A program made the translations under genes and the position numbers. The notes under the pieces were generated by a model, which was not told where the DNA came from, ran no database searches, and saw nothing but the letters and a program-made list of their open reading frames with translations. 64,000 nt of DNA, from assembly GCA_963969365.1 (NCBI GenBank), contig OZ017765.1, forward strand, positions 151,391 to 215,390, given 5' to 3'. This DNA is from Asterochloris sp. CNOR1 (Eukaryota > Chlorophyta > Trebouxiophyceae > Trebouxiales > Trebouxiaceae). Each line of letters begins with the position of its first letter. The first letter of the stretch is position 1. Below are positions 1 to 16,168 of this stretch, one piece after another.

Positions 1-436
1 ATCAATTGTACCCTTGGGATGTAGCAACACTTGTAGCCAAAAGTAACACGGCCGGCTTTCTTCGGCGCACGTCTTTTTTTTTACCAGCAATCGGTATTAT
101 GTCCGAAGGAAAACTACAAAACGTAGAATAAGCAACACACTGTTTTCTCTTATTGCGTCGTACTTTCAAGCAAAGGTTTTAACAAGAGGTTAAGGGTATA
201 AATTTAGTAAAGAACAACGCTTTACTTGGCCTTACAATTACAAGAGGTTTAGAAAAGAAGGACAAACCTTTGGTCTTGCGTGCTTCTAACGATTTTTGCG
301 GACGTAAGCGCAAGCACGAGAAGAGCAAAAGAACGCAACTAGAAAAGTAAAGCAAATTACAGAAACAAAACATAATGATTTGTATAAATATAGACAATCC
401 AATTAAACCGAAACGAGACAATATGTAATAATCATC
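1..436. repeat. Spacer with dispersed repeats
   Basis: No gene seen. The first 50 bases carry an R2-type copy (tgtagccaaaagtaacac) next to a gggatgtagcaacac segment that recurs in many spacers. The rest is AT-rich with no recognisable coding pattern. Confidence 0.6.
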
Positions 437-522
437 GGAGCGAGAGGGATTCGAACCCTCGGTGCAGTTACCTACACACTCGATTAGCAATCGAGCTCTT
501 TCGGCCACTCAGACATCACTCC
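437..522 (-). tRNA. trnS(gcu): tRNA-Ser (GCU)
   Basis: An 86-nt class II tRNA with a long variable arm. The minus strand starts ggagtgatg and ends with the complementary ctcgctcc. The anticodon arm cgattgctaatcg places GCT at positions 34-36, and the T arm ggttcgaatcc is intact. It reads AGC/AGU serine codons and is the only gene on the minus strand before psbN. Confidence 0.95.
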
Positions 523-2954
523 TAGTTAAAAACTATTATAAAACTTATTGATCTTTCAGTAAACACTATTCCTGGAATTGTTTGACCTTTTTGCTTGTTT
601 TTACATGATGTGCTTGCAAAGCACTAATTTTGGCCCAACTGCGTTCGAGGTAAGCGTACCAACTCGTGTTGCGTCAACTTGCTTTCCACGTAGTGTGGCC
701 TTTGGCTACAAGAACAAAGGGTATAAGATCTAACTGCTTGCAAACCACTTTCTTGGCTGCAAGTAGGACGTAGAAACACCTTTGGTTAGCCCACGTCGAC
801 AAGTTCGCTTTGGTTACACGTCTACGAGCGAAGCGCGTCGCGTAAAAAGAGGTGCTCTGCTTTACGTTAGAAGCACTTTGGAACAACCAAATGGAGAACT
901 GACTAGAGGTCTTGATTCGCAGGAACACGTAGTGCTTCTAGTTTTGTGCTTACTTTGCACGCAAACAAACGTAAAAGCATAAACTGCTTGCGCGTACGTG
1001 TTGCGTTATCCTTTGCGTAGAAAGGGTACAATAACAAAGTATTGACTTTGTGTTGTCAGCCAAAGGTAACAGGTGTGCAAAGATCAGGGTATAGGTCTAG
1101 CAAGAGTATCCCCTCGCCCCCTTGTAACCAAAGGTATGCAAAACAATTAAACGGTGCAACACGTGATTATATCTTATAAAATCTCTGTTAAATACGCATT
1201 TCTTGTTTTCACTAATCTGGTACCTTACAAGGCGCATAACCCTGAACGCGTAGATTCGAACCCTACCCTCGCTACTACATTTACCGTTTCTAAGCTTTTC
1301 TTTGTTTTTGGTTGCATAGCAAGATTTGCTTTATACGCGGATTTTTACATCCCACGAATAGGTCTACTAACCAAAGGTTGTGTTGCTTTGAGCTACAAGT
1401 GGTTCGCTCGAAAGTGCTTTGCTTCACATGAGAAATAAGATTATTTGCTATTAATTAATTTTAACTACACGTTACGTAGCAAAAGATGTGGGCTTGTTAT
1501 GTTAGGTAATTTAGCTTACGTGTGAAGCGGATTCTAGATAAAACGTGAGCACAACAGTACAAGCGCAGTACATCTACTAACTAAAGGTCGTCCTTTGCTC
1601 CACGCCAAGCACATCAGAAGCAATTGTTGAACCGTAAGTAAAACAGCAAGAGTTGTACCTTTTGTCCAAAAAAAGACGCAACATGTGTTACGTCTATCTG
1701 TAATTTGTCTTGCTCTGAGTTCGCTTTGGTTACACGTCTACAAGCTTCCTTCGGTGCACGTGAGAAGCAAGTGTTTCGCTCGAAAACACAATACAAGAGT
1801 GCAACGGGATGGGCCCAAGGATGCACATAGTGTTTCACTCGCAAGTTTAGTAAAAGATGCAACGTTTTGTGTTGTCTTGCTTGGCACTTGTAGCCAAAGC
1901 GAACACATCCCAAAGAATAGGTTATAAGCTTACTACCTGTTGCATTTAAAAGATTTGTTTTGCATTACACGGGGTCTTGCTTTGCGGTCAAAGGTAAAGG
2001 TGAGTGCTTTGCAAAGGTAGGACGTACTTTGCATGAAAAGGGTACAAAATCTATATCCACATTTCAGGCAGCCCATTAACTAGATTGCTTTTGCTCCGTA
2101 TTTACCATAAAACTAGGACGTAACACTTGTGTAGAACCGAGTTAGTAACCAATTCCACTTGAAGCAACGTTTTTTTTAAGTTTGATGTGTATAAAAACAT
2201 CCAACCAGAATACAATATGTGTTGTTTCAGAAACATGTTGTTTTTGGCTACAACACGAACAAAGGTACAATCTTAACAAAAAACTAAAACATGTCTTTGC
2301 GTGTTACATATGTTTCATGTAAAATAACTTAAAAGAGATTTTTAAATCAATAAAGCTCTTGTGTACAAGTTAGTGAAAGTTTAATCTTTTTTAAAGAGTA
2401 TAAAATACGGACTGAGACAGACTGCTTAATATGTAACTTTTTCTTACATGTACTGGAAACTACTTGTACCCGTCTTACCTTCGATTTGGATGGCAACACT
2501 TGGTGCAAAACGCAGTTTTCAGCTTTGAAAGCATTGGTTGGCCAACAAAAGCAGTGTTGTTTGTGTTGCGTCTACCTACGGTTTTCAGCAAGTGCAACCA
2601 TTCCTTGATCGAAGATAGAACGTACCACGTCTTTTTTTTACCAGCACGTCTTGCTTTACCATCAGCATATTCGTAGAAAAGAACACAATTAACCGTGCTA
2701 CTTTGTCTTGCGCGTCCAAAGGACGTGTTGCTACAACCGAAGCGAGTGCTTTACATGGATAAGTTTACGAGATTCTTGTCGTGGCCAAAGGCAACACTTG
2801 GTGTCACGACCTATCCTTGATCGAAGATAGGACGTACCAAGACGCGCATGTTTTCCTGAACCGTAGAACCGTAGGTAGGACAAGCAAAAGGTACAAATCC
2901 AAGCATTTGCTTTGCACAAGTCACAAACTAAATAAAAACATTAAGGGGATAGTA
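523..2954. repeat. 2.4-kb spacer made of dispersed repeats
   Basis: No gene recognised. Short repeat modules follow one another: an R6 copy near 1743, R1 copies near 2603 and 2814, and R2/R3-like pieces around 690-870. Open frames here, such as 1154-1438, look like chance frames through repeats. The stretch 2300-2460 is less repetitive and contains gagtataaaat near 2396, a possible -10 region for chlL, with no convincing -35. Confidence 0.6.
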
Positions 2955-3848
2955 ATGAAATTAGCTGTTTATGGAAAAGGTGGGATTGGTAAATCGACCA
3001 CAAGTTGTAACATCTCAATTGCTTTGGCAAGGCGAGGTAAAAAAATCTTACAAATAGGATGTGATCCAAAACATGACAGTACTTTTACTTTGACCGGATT
3101 TTTGATACCTACAATAATAGATACCTTACAAGCAAAAGATTATCATTATGAAGACGTTTGGCCTGAGGATGTGATTTATCAAGGATATGGTGAAGTTGAT
3201 TGTGTTGAAGCAGGAGGCCCGCCGGCAGGGGCTGGGTGTGGCGGTTATGTTGTAGGGGAGACTGTTAAACTTTTAAAAGAATTAAATGCTTTTTACGAAT
3301 ATGACATTATTCTTTTTGATGTTTTGGGTGATGTGGTTTGTGGTGGTTTTGCAGCCCCTTTAAATTACGCCGATTACTGTGTAATTATTACAGACAATGG
3401 GTTTGATGCCTTGTTTGCAGCAAATAGGATTGTGGCTTCAGTTCGTGAAAAAGCACGTACCCATCCTTTACGATTAGCCGGTTTGGTAGGGAATCGAACA
3501 GCAAAACGTGATTTAATTGATAAATATGTTGAGGCTTGTCCAATGCCTGTTTTAGAGGTGTTACCTTTAATAGAAGACATCAGAGTTTCTCGAGTAAAGG
3601 GTAAAACACTTTTTGAAATGGCCGAGGTAGAAAGAGATTTGAATTACGTTTGTGATTTTTATTTAAACATTGCAGACCAATTGTTAGCTCGACCAGAAGG
3701 GGTTGTTGCTAATGAATTAGGAGACCGCGACTTGTTTACCTTACTTTCCGATTTCTATTTAAACCCTGGCGAAAATGAAAAGGCGGGAAAAGTGGGTTCT
3801 TCTGAAGGAAAACAAGAGTTGGAGAATTTAGATTTTATAATGATATAA
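2955..3848 (+). CDS. chlL: Light-independent protochlorophyllide reductase iron protein ChlL
   Basis: ATP-dependent reductase subunit that passes electrons to the ChlN-ChlB complex, which reduces protochlorophyllide in the dark. At 297 residues it has the usual family length. A P-loop GKGGIGKST lies at residues 7-15, and the two 4Fe-4S ligand cysteines are at 95 (GAGCGG) and 129 (DVVCGG). The ATG at 2955 fits the conserved [10 protein letters not shown] start; the longer in-frame extension upstream is repeat-derived. AGGGG is seen just upstream. chlN follows in the same direction after 462 nt. A three-subunit enzyme also needs chlB, which is not in this window. Confidence 0.97.
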   Translation: MKLAVYGKGGIGKSTTSCNISIALARRGKKILQIGCDPKHDSTFTLTGFLIPTIIDTLQAKDYHYEDVWPEDVIYQGYGEVDCVEAGGPPAGAGCGGYVVGETVKLLKELNAFYEYDIILFDVLGDVVCGGFAAPLNYADYCVIITDNGFDALFAANRIVASVREKARTHPLRLAGLVGNRTAKRDLIDKYVEACPMPVLEVLPLIEDIRVSRVKGKTLFEMAEVERDLNYVCDFYLNIADQLLARPEGVVANELGDRDLFTLLSDFYLNPGENEKAGKVGSSEGKQELENLDFIMI

Positions 3849-5762
<1,914 letters not shown>

Positions 5763-6239
5763 GGTAATACAACCCAAGGTTCGCACGTACGGTAACTTGT
5801 GTAAAGCTGTTAGAGTACATGTTCTATAAAACGGGTACTGATCTCAAAAACCTTTTTTGGTACGAGTCAAGGTTTTTCTACCTCCTATCATGGTTTAATT
5901 ACATAACAAAACAAATTGTGTGCTATCTGAAACAAGATTAGACCCAACAAGTGTGCCCTTTAGTGGCGTGTATTGCTTGTTTCTGCTCGGCTACCATTAG
6001 GTAGTCTATAAAAAGGGGTTGTACCCTTCGGTACAACTCCATCGCAAAACAGAAAAACAAGAAAGTGAATTGCGTTCGAGTCGTGGGCAACAAAGTCTTG
6101 ATGCGTCTACTGCTACCTACTTGCTGCGCACAAGCAATTTTTTGACGAGTAGACTTTGCTTCACGAAAAAACTTTCTTGTTTTTGTTGTAAACTAACCTA
6201 TTACTTGGTCAAATTATTAGAAACTAAATCATTGTAAAA
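5763..6239. repeat. chlN-trnT spacer
   Basis: No gene recognised. AT-rich with scattered repeat pieces. Pyrimidine/purine-rich runs around 5850-5880 (aaaccttttttgg, aaggtttttc) could fold as a weak 3' stem for chlN. I see no strong hairpin. Confidence 0.45.
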
Positions 6240-6312
6240 GCCCCTTTAACTCAGTTGGTAGAGTATTTGCATGGTAAGCAAAAAGTCGCCGGTTCAAATC
6301 CGGCAAGAGGCT
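6240..6312 (+). tRNA. trnT(ggu): tRNA-Thr (GGU)
   Basis: A 73-nt cloverleaf. The acceptor gcccctt pairs with aagaggc, with one C-A mismatch at the fourth pair. The anticodon loop atggtaa gives GGT at positions 34-36. The T arm ccggttcaaatccgg is intact. It decodes ACC/ACU. Confidence 0.93.
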
Positions 6313-6412
6313 TTAATCCCAACATGTGCTTTTATTGTGCATTTCGTCCTACCTACGGTTCTACGGTTCTACCGTTCTACGATTCTATGGTTCTACGGTT
6401 CTACAATCTAAG

Positions 6413-6477
6413 AAGTGTTGCGTCGTGCGAAGCAAGTGTAACCAAAGCGAACTCTTGCTTCGCACGACGCAACACTT
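6413..6477. repeat. Perfect 24-bp inverted repeat
   Basis: Arms 6413-6436 and 6454-6477 are exact reverse complements of each other, separated by 17 nt. The core is the R3 sequence cgtcgtgcgaagcaag. As RNA it would form a long stem. It lies about 100 nt after trnT and could act in 3'-end formation, or simply reflect repeat insertion in both orientations. Confidence 0.85.
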
Positions 6478-6806
6478 GGTGCTTGACCCATCCTTGATCG
6501 AAGATAGGACGTAACAAGACGTGCAACTGTGACCTTGTTGTTATCGCTCTTTGTTCTGCAGGTTTTCTCACAAGCAAATTTGTCGCTACATATGATTTTG
6601 TTAATTAACGGGATACGTTTTGTTTACCTTTTCCCTTAACTAATCGTGTTGCATAAAAAGCAAAACAGTATCTGCATGTAGAGAGATTGTTTTGCTTGTG
6701 TAAAATTACATTCAGTGTAAAACAGTTGTTTGTGCGAGTTAACGACACATTGTTTCGTAAAAGGAAAGCAGTTGTAACTTGTTTTAAACGTAATTGCAAA
6801 AAGCCA

Positions 6807-6842
6807 TCATAGCTGCTGGTAAATTCGTCGAAGCAGCTATGA
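6807..6842. repeat. 11-bp hairpin
   Basis: tcatagctgct and agcagctatga form an 11-bp perfect stem with a 14-nt loop. No adjacent gene explains it. Confidence 0.6.
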
Positions 6843-7353
6843 AATGTGTTAATACGTGGTGTTACCTTTGGTCGCGGAGCAAACGGTACAAGACCTATTG
6901 CTTTGCACGATTAAAGATAGGAGTTACATTTAAAGGTAAGATTACACCATATGTAAAGTAGATGCCAAGCAAAAGTTGTTTTTCTTGTGCTACATCTTGC
7001 TTTGCACGCGAGCAGGTGTTGGTAGTAATCAAAGGTTTAGCAACACATGTTGCTTGTGTTGCCTTTGGCTACAAGTGGTTCGTTGGAAAGTGCTTTGTTC
7101 GAAAGTGCTTTGTTCTACGTCCAACAACGTTAGTGATTTGCATGAACAGGTACAAAAGAATCACATAAAACCAGAAACGGGTACCCAACCAAGTTTTGCT
7201 ATCTTCGGTCAAGCACAAAGTGTTTCACGTGTACGGTTAAACCAAGCAAGATTTAACTTTGTTGGTGCTTATGCTAAAGCACGAGATGATAGTAACAATT
7301 GGTTTTTTAGTAAAATCGAAACCACTTGATGCAGAGCAAAACTTTTGATCGAC

Positions 7354-7382
7354 TATTCACATTAATTGTGACCTGATATAAT
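7354..7382 (+). promoter_or_regulatory. Possible promoter of the atpH-atpF-atpA group
   Basis: TATAAT at 7377-7382 is a perfect bacterial-type -10. The -35 is poor (tattca at 7354, 17-nt spacing). It lies about 760 nt before atpH in one of the few repeat-poor stretches of this spacer. Assigning it to the atp genes is inference. Confidence 0.3.
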
Positions 7383-7949
7383 TTATTCAAGTTAAAGGTT
7401 TGTACTCGAATCTTTACAAGATTTTGTTTGATTTAAACGTTTCAGGTTGTTTGCCTAACCTAAAAGATTCTAACTTTTAAAGTTATTACAAATTTAAAAC
7501 AACCCTCTTACTTTTCTATCTGTTGGCTGGTTGTACAAAGCAGCCAAATATTGCTTTTAGCTTGGATTCTAAACAAAGCGTAATCGGATAAACAGAAACA
7601 AGCAAAAGTGCCATTGCTTGCTTGACATAACCGAACAAAAAAGAGTTGCGCTTACCCGTTTTTATTCTTGCGCGGAACAGACCCTACGCCACACCATTTT
7701 GTGTGAAGTGGCGGTGAAACAAACAACACCCAACAAAGGTTTGTGCAAAGCAAAAATGTTGTAACCTTTCTTTTTTAAGCCAACCACTTGTTGCAACCTG
7801 AACCGTAGACAAGTCTTGCTTTAGCACCAAGTTTTGCTATCTTCGGTCAAGCACAAAGTGTTAACTTTGGTTACAAGTAGAGTATGTACTTCGCAAAGCA
7901 AGTTTTTGCACAAAGTTTTTTTTGCTTTGCACCAACTCTTGTTAATTAG

Positions 7950-8393
<444 letters not shown>

Positions 8394-8964
8394 AGTTGTG
8401 CTTTGCGTTTAATCACTTTAACTTAAGAGATCTCGTGCTTGGTTTGCATGCAAAAAGTGGAAACGTTTTTGTTGTTGTTCGCGACATTGTCTTAGTGATA
8501 GCCCTGGAACGAAACTAGTATTCTGCGTGTTACGTGGTCTTTCAAAGGTTTGTTTTCTTGCATGTCAAGCAAGCGCAAAAAGCAGGAGTTAGGGCAAAGT
8601 TACTGGTTACAAACAAGCTTGCTTCTAACCTATTGCCTGCTCTACCTACTTGCTGCGATTACCTTCGGTCAAAGATTTATCCGTCAAACGCACTGCTTTG
8701 TGGCCTTTACGAACCAAGCACGTATTCCTACCGACAAACAAGAGATCGAGCAAAACTTGGTTAGTTCTTGTGCGTAGCAATTCCTTGACGAGTACAACAT
8801 GTAAAACGTAGGCGCACTAGTAACACCTCTTCCTGAACCTTGTGTTGCGTCGTGCGAAGCAAGAGTTCGCTTTGGTTACACGTCAAGGAATTGCTACGCA
8901 CAAGGCCCAAACACGTCTTGTTCGATGTTACAAGATTACACACGCTTAACAGACGGAGATTTTT
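8394..8964. repeat. atpH-atpF spacer with inverted repeat
   Basis: No gene recognised. Contains R3 near 8845 and a 24-bp inverted repeat with arms 8767-8790 and 8881-8904. A ribosome binding site acggag at 8953-8958 precedes atpF. Confidence 0.55.
8767..8904. repeat. Perfect 24-bp inverted repeat, 90-bp spacer
   Basis: Arms 8767-8790 and 8881-8904 are exact reverse complements (core gcaattccttgacg). They lie between atpH and atpF, so the stem would form inside an atpH-atpF transcript. Confidence 0.85.
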
Positions 8965-9525
8965 ATGATAGATTTCACCTTTTTGGCAGACCTGTCTGGT
9001 AATCTTGAAACTTTTTTTAGTTTACCTTTAGGGTCAGAGTTTGGTTTTAATACCAATGTTTTAGAGACCAATATTATCAATTTAGCAGTAGTAGTAGGGA
9101 TTGTAGTAACTTTTGGAGGAAATAACCTTCGTTCGTTACTTGAAAACCGAAGACAAACCATTTTAAATAACCTCCAAGAAGCTGATCAACGAGCAGTCGA
9201 AGCTCAACAGAAGTTGGAAAAAGCAAAGTCTCAACTCGAACAAGCCCAACTTAAAGCAGTTGAGATTAAAAAACAAGGTAGTGTAACTGTTGAAAGCGAT
9301 AAAGAACAAAGTGTTCGTGAAACTCAAAGTCAGATTAAACGGTTAGAAGAAAACAAGATAGAAACTTTAAAATTACAGCAACAAAAAGCCATTAATCAGG
9401 TTTCTCAACAAGTAATTTCTCGTGCTGTAAACAAAGTGCGATCTAAATTAAGCCGTTTAAACGAACCTTTTCACATATCACTCAATTACTCGAAGATTGA
9501 ACGCTTTGTGAAATACAAAGTGTAA
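8965..9525 (+). CDS. atpF: ATP synthase CF0 subunit I (b)
   Basis: A 186-residue peripheral stalk subunit. The N-terminal hydrophobic segment at about residues 36-50 (NIINLAVVVGIVVTF) anchors it in the thylakoid. The rest is charged coiled coil, starting with the family motif LENRRQTILNNLQEAD. There is no intron, unlike land plants. The ATG at 8965 has GGAG at 8955-8958. It lies between atpH and atpA. Confidence 0.96.
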   Translation: MIDFTFLADLSGNLETFFSLPLGSEFGFNTNVLETNIINLAVVVGIVVTFGGNNLRSLLENRRQTILNNLQEADQRAVEAQQKLEKAKSQLEQAQLKAVEIKKQGSVTVESDKEQSVRETQSQIKRLEENKIETLKLQQQKAINQVSQQVISRAVNKVRSKLSRLNEPFHISLNYSKIERFVKYKV

Positions 9526-11715
<2,190 letters not shown>

Positions 11716-12960
11716 GATGGTGTAAAAGACGGCTGAATCTCCCACTTGTAACCTTTCGTGCTTGCGTGTTCCCGTCCTACCCACTTTTAACCGAAGGAAA
11801 CACAAGTTGACGTAACAGGTGAATCCCAAGAAAATCGTTGCTTGTGCTTGCTGTGCATGGAAGGCAATCACCTACTTTTAAAAGCGAAATGTTTGCTCAC
11901 TTTTCTATGCAAAACATTAATTCTGTTCCCGTGTTGTTCCTTCTAGTGTTGCTAAACTTTTTGTCCTCTCTTTGCGACCTATCCTTGATCGAAGATAGGA
12001 CGTAGCAAAACTGAACACAAGCAAGAGGGTGATACGAGTTTGCTTTGGTTACACGTTTACCTACCGTTTTCAGCTATCAATTGACGTGCTGCTTCCTACC
12101 TGCTTGTGCTACGTCTTCTACCCTTTCTTGTGTTCCCTTCCTTGTGCTTCCTTCGGCTACAAGCAGTGCCTTTGGCCACAGGACGCAACACGAATTGCTG
12201 CGCACAAAGAGGGTTACAATAAGAAAGTAGTAGATGTGAGCCTATCTATGAACAGAGTTAGTGTTTTGCAACCACAAAAAGATTGTAGTACTGTTTTGTT
12301 CCACGTCAACGGTAGTACAAAGCAATTGTTTATACATTAACCAATTGCTTCTTGTGCAAAACACAAAGTGTTGCCTTTGTCTACAAGACGACAGGTAGGA
12401 CGCAGACGTGGTGTGCGGTGTGATACAAAGCGTCTCGTAGTAGTGCGAAAGATGCGGATCAAGCGGTGTAAAACAAGCAGTTGATAAACAGCTGTTATCA
12501 GGTTTGTTTGACAATTTGTCCTTGTAGTACGTGTAGTGTAAATCAAAAAGGTTTGTTGTAGTAACTGGAACAAAGTTAGGTCTACCAATCGGTTACACGT
12601 CTTACAAGCCAACCAAGTGCCCTGCTTGTCCTTGTTTGTTGTTTTGTGCTGCCTTCGGCTACAAGTGCAAAGCAAGACATGTTTTGCTTTTAGAAGTTGC
12701 TTTGCGCTTACGCGCTACGTTTTACCTGCCGTCTTATAAACAAAGGCAACACTTTGTGCTTTGCAAGTAGTTAGGTCAAGGAATTGTATCCTATGTGTTG
12801 TTTTTGGCTACTCGTCACGCAAAAACAACACGTTTGTCACTAAAACCCAGATCCGTTTGTCATGCGTTTACGTCTGCAGGAATTGGTTTGCACTGGAAGC
12901 ACGTGTTTCTTTGTTGCAAAACATCGCGTACCAATTTGTCACACAATACAAACATTTCTA

Positions 12961-13003
12961 ACCCTTGAGGCGCTTGTTAAAGATGTAATCATATTACATA
13001 CTT
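12961..13003 (+). repeat. 43-bp direct repeat, copy 1, upstream of psaA
   Basis: Matches 13371-13413 at 38 of 43 positions. It contains the inverted repeat tgtaat-cat-attaca, identical in both copies, flanked by ggcgctt and actt. It could be a protein-binding site or a duplicated leader. Confidence 0.75.
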
Positions 13004-13370
13004 ACTAACTTTCTCAAGTTAAATGTGTTGTTTTTGTTGCGTATAAAGTTTGTCGATTAAGACTTACTCTCTTGATTGCAAGGTAAAGTGGGTACTACTT
13101 GCAATCCAAGGAAACCTTTTCTTGTGCTATGTTCTACATGCTAATTTTGCTCCAGCAAAGATCAAAGGTTAAAGGTCTTGTTTTTGTTTGTGTTGGGTCG
13201 TGCGAAGCAAGTGTAACCATTCCTTGATCGAAGATAGGACGCAACTCGTCGTGTTGCTTTTGGCTACAAGGGTGCTACAATTCGTGTTGCGTTTTACCTG
13301 CTTGTAGCCGAAGGGAAAACAAGGCGTAAGGAAGGGTACAAGACGTAGCACAAGGTGGCAAACAGTTTTA

Positions 13371-13413
13371 ACCCCTAAGGCGCTTTTCAAACATGTAATC
13401 ATATTACATACTT
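13371..13413 (+). repeat. 43-bp direct repeat, copy 2, upstream of psaA
   Basis: Second copy of the element at 12961. It ends 187 nt before the psaA start codon. The palindromic core tgtaatcatattaca is unchanged while the flank has five substitutions, so the core may be under constraint. Confidence 0.75.
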
Positions 13414-13599
13414 GCTTTTTTTTCGACAAGATTGTGAAACTTTTGTTTGTCGTGATGCCAAGCAGCAAATTGTGGTAGGATTTACTATTTTAAAGTAAAC
13501 TACATTCCAGGTAATATAGAACCTTTTTTTGCTTTTTTTTGAATTACAAATCAGAGGTGATTTTGTTTTTATAGGTTTTGTTTTTTTAGGAGATATTCG

Positions 13600-15855
13600 A
13601 TGACAATTAGTCCACCAGAACGAGAAAGTGCAAAAGTTAAAGTTGTAGTTGATCGGAATCCAATAGAAACAAGTTTTGAAAGATGGAGCAAACCAGGCCA
13701 TTTCTCTAGAACTCTCTCTAAAGGCCCATCTACAACAACATGGGTTTGGAATCTTCATGCAGATGCACATGATTTTGACAGTCACACTACAGACCTTGAA
13801 GAGATTAGTCGAAAAGTGTTTAGTGCGCATTTTGGCCAGTTAGGAATTATTTTTATCTGGTTGAGTGGCATGTATTTCCACGGAGCCAGATTCTCTAACT
13901 ATGAAGCTTGGTTAAGTGACCCTACGCACATTAAACCTAGTGCTCAAGTGGTTTGGCCTATAGTGGGTCAAGAGGTTTTGAACGGTGATGTTGGTGGCGG
14001 TTTCCAGGGTATTCAAATCACTTCTGGTTTCTTTCAACTTTGGCGTGCAAGCGGGATTACAAGTGAATTACAGTTATACAGCACCGCAATTGGTGGGTTA
14101 ATTATGGCTGGCGCTATGTTTTTTGCTGGCTGGTTCCATTATCACAAAGCTGCACCTAAATTAGAGTGGTTTCAAAACGTAGAATCCATGTTAAACCACC
14201 ACCTTGCAGGCCTTCTAGGTTTAGGTAGTTTAGGTTGGGCGGGGCATCAAATACATGTCTCTTTACCTATAAACAAACTTCTTGATGCGGGAGTTGACCC
14301 AAAAGAGATTCCTTTGCCTCATGAGTTCTTATTCAACCGTGACTTAATGGCTCAACTTTACCCAAGTTTCGCAAAGGGTCTTACTCCGTTTTTTACTGTA
14401 AATTGGAACGAGTACAGCGATTTCTTAACTTTTAAAGGTGGATTGAATCCCGTTACTGGTGGTTTATGGCTAACAGACACAGCTCACCACCATTTAGCTA
14501 TTGCAGTTCTTTTCTTAATAGCCGGTCACCAATACCGTACTAATTGGGGAATTGGTCATAGTATGAAAGAGATCTTAGAGGCACATAAGGGTCCTTTTAC
14601 AGGTGAAGGGCACAAAGGGCTTTATGAGATTTTAACAACCTCTTGGCATGCACAATTAGCTATTAACTTGGCTTTGTTTGGTTCATTGTCAATTATTGTG
14701 GCTCATCACATGTATTCAATGCCACCTTACCCTTATTTGGCAACTGATTATGGTACTCAACTCTCTATTTTTACTCACCACAATTGGATTGGTGGCTTCT
14801 GTATTGTAGGAGCTGGAGCTCATGCAGGCATCTTTATGGTACGTGACTATGATCCAACAAACAACTACAACAATCTGTTAGATCGTGTAATTCGTCACAG
14901 AGATGCAATTATCTCTCACCTGAATTGGGTTTGTATTTTCTTGGGATTCCACAGTTTTGGACTTTATATTCACAACGACACTTTGAGTGCCTTAGGTCGT
15001 CCTCAAGACATGTTTTCTGACACAGCCATTCAACTACAACCTGTGTTTGCACAATGGATACAAAACACTCATTTCTTAGCACCTCAATTAACAGCGCCAA
15101 ACGCTTTAGCTGGTACAAGTGCGACATGGGGGGGTGACCTTGTAGCTGTTGGTGGAAAAGTGGCGATGATGCCAATCTCTTTAGGAACGGCTGATTTCAT
15201 GGTTCACCATATTCACGCTTTTACTATTCATGTTACAGTTTTAATCCTATTAAAAGGTGTTTTGTATGCTCGTAGTTCCCGTTTAATCCCAGACAAAGCA
15301 AATTTAGGGTTCCGTTTCCCTTGTGATGGACCAGGTCGAGGAGGCACTTGCCAAGTTTCTGCTTGGGACCATGTCTTCCTTGGTTTGTTTTGGATGTACA
15401 ACTCATTGTCGATAGCTATTTTCCACTTTAGTTGGAAAATGCAGTCAGATGTTTGGGGAACTGTAAGCGGTAACGGAGTTTCACACATTACTGGTGGCAA
15501 CTTTGCACAGAGTGCAAACACTATTAATGGTTGGCTTCGTGATTTTTTGTGGGCTCAATCTTCTCAAGTTATTCAATCTTATGGTTCTGCTTTATCAGCT
15601 TATGGTTTAATCTTCTTGGGAGCTCACTTTGTATGGGCCTTTAGTTTGATGTTCTTGTTTAGTGGTCGTGGATATTGGCAAGAACTTATTGAGTCAATTG
15701 TTTGGGCTCATAACAAATTGAAAGTAGCTCCTGCAATTCAACCAAGAGCCTTAAGTATTACACAAGGCCGAGCAGTTGGTGTTGCACATTACCTTTTAGG
15801 TGGTATAGCTACAACCTGGTCTTTCTTTTTAGCAAGAATAATTGCTGTGGGTTAA
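13600..15855 (+). CDS. psaA: Photosystem I P700 apoprotein A1
   Basis: A 751-residue core subunit that binds P700, A0, A1 and, with PsaB, the FX iron-sulfur cluster. The FX motif [12 protein letters not shown] is present, with many paired histidines in membrane helices for chlorophyll binding. The gene is one uninterrupted frame, unlike the trans-spliced psaA of Chlamydomonas relatives. The ATG at 13600 has AGGAG at 13588. psaB follows after 313 nt, as in most plastids. Confidence 0.99.
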   Translation: MTISPPERESAKVKVVVDRNPIETSFERWSKPGHFSRTLSKGPSTTTWVWNLHADAHDFDSHTTDLEEISRKVFSAHFGQLGIIFIWLSGMYFHGARFSNYEAWLSDPTHIKPSAQVVWPIVGQEVLNGDVGGGFQGIQITSGFFQLWRASGITSELQLYSTAIGGLIMAGAMFFAGWFHYHKAAPKLEWFQNVESMLNHHLAGLLGLGSLGWAGHQIHVSLPINKLLDAGVDPKEIPLPHEFLFNRDLMAQLYPSFAKGLTPFFTVNWNEYSDFLTFKGGLNPVTGGLWLTDTAHHHLAIAVLFLIAGHQYRTNWGIGHSMKEILEAHKGPFTGEGHKGLYEILTTSWHAQLAINLALFGSLSIIVAHHMYSMPPYPYLATDYGTQLSIFTHHNWIGGFCIVGAGAHAGIFMVRDYDPTNNYNNLLDRVIRHRDAIISHLNWVCIFLGFHSFGLYIHNDTLSALGRPQDMFSDTAIQLQPVFAQWIQNTHFLAPQLTAPNALAGTSATWGGDLVAVGGKVAMMPISLGTADFMVHHIHAFTIHVTVLILLKGVLYARSSRLIPDKANLGFRFPCDGPGRGGTCQVSAWDHVFLGLFWMYNSLSIAIFHFSWKMQSDVWGTVSGNGVSHITGGNFAQSANTINGWLRDFLWAQSSQVIQSYGSALSAYGLIFLGAHFVWAFSLMFLFSGRGYWQELIESIVWAHNKLKVAPAIQPRALSITQGRAVGVAHYLLGGIATTWSFFLARIIAVG

Positions 15856-16168
15856 ACCTTTATTCTCTGAATAGTTCTGCTTGCTTGTAAAGCAAAGGTA
15901 GAGCTCCACTTACGGCCTACATGCAAAGCAAAGGTCTTGCTTGTGTTGCCTTAACGTGTAACCAAAGGCAACACGTAGGACGTAACTCGTAGTGCCAAGC
16001 AAATTGACGGCAACAGGTAGGCGCAATCGGTTGGCTACTTGTACCCTTCGCCCTTGCTTTGCACGTGGCATTTGTTTCGCACGCACAAGATCGGTTACAA
16101 CAGTTCCAGCTAATGCGTGCGACGTTTTAAATTTGTGTTCAAAAACAAACAAAGGGTTTTAATAGATT
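15856..16168. repeat. psaA-psaB spacer
   Basis: A 313-nt spacer with R2-like and gcaaagcaa pieces. No separate promoter is apparent, so co-transcription of psaA and psaB is likely. Confidence 0.5.

Larger units (their letters stand above)
11716..13599. repeat. 1.9-kb spacer between atpA and psaA
   Basis: No gene recognised; frames here run through repeats. R1 copies lie near 11982 and 13222, and R2 copies near 12145, 12645 and 13257. Two copies of a 43-bp element are at 12961 and 13371 (listed separately). AGGAG at 13588-13592 is the psaA ribosome binding site. Confidence 0.55.

Noticed and set aside
1225-1290. T-arm-like gtagattcgaaccctac suggesting a tRNA
   Set aside because: No matching acceptor, D arm or anticodon arm can be drawn around it.
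1154-1438. 94-codon open frame on the plus strand
   Set aside because: Its end is repeat sequence (gttcgctcgaaagtgctttg) and the rest has no protein-like pattern.
12029-12675. Several overlapping open frames of 60-112 codons
   Set aside because: They run through R2-type repeats in different frames and strands, with no conserved motif.
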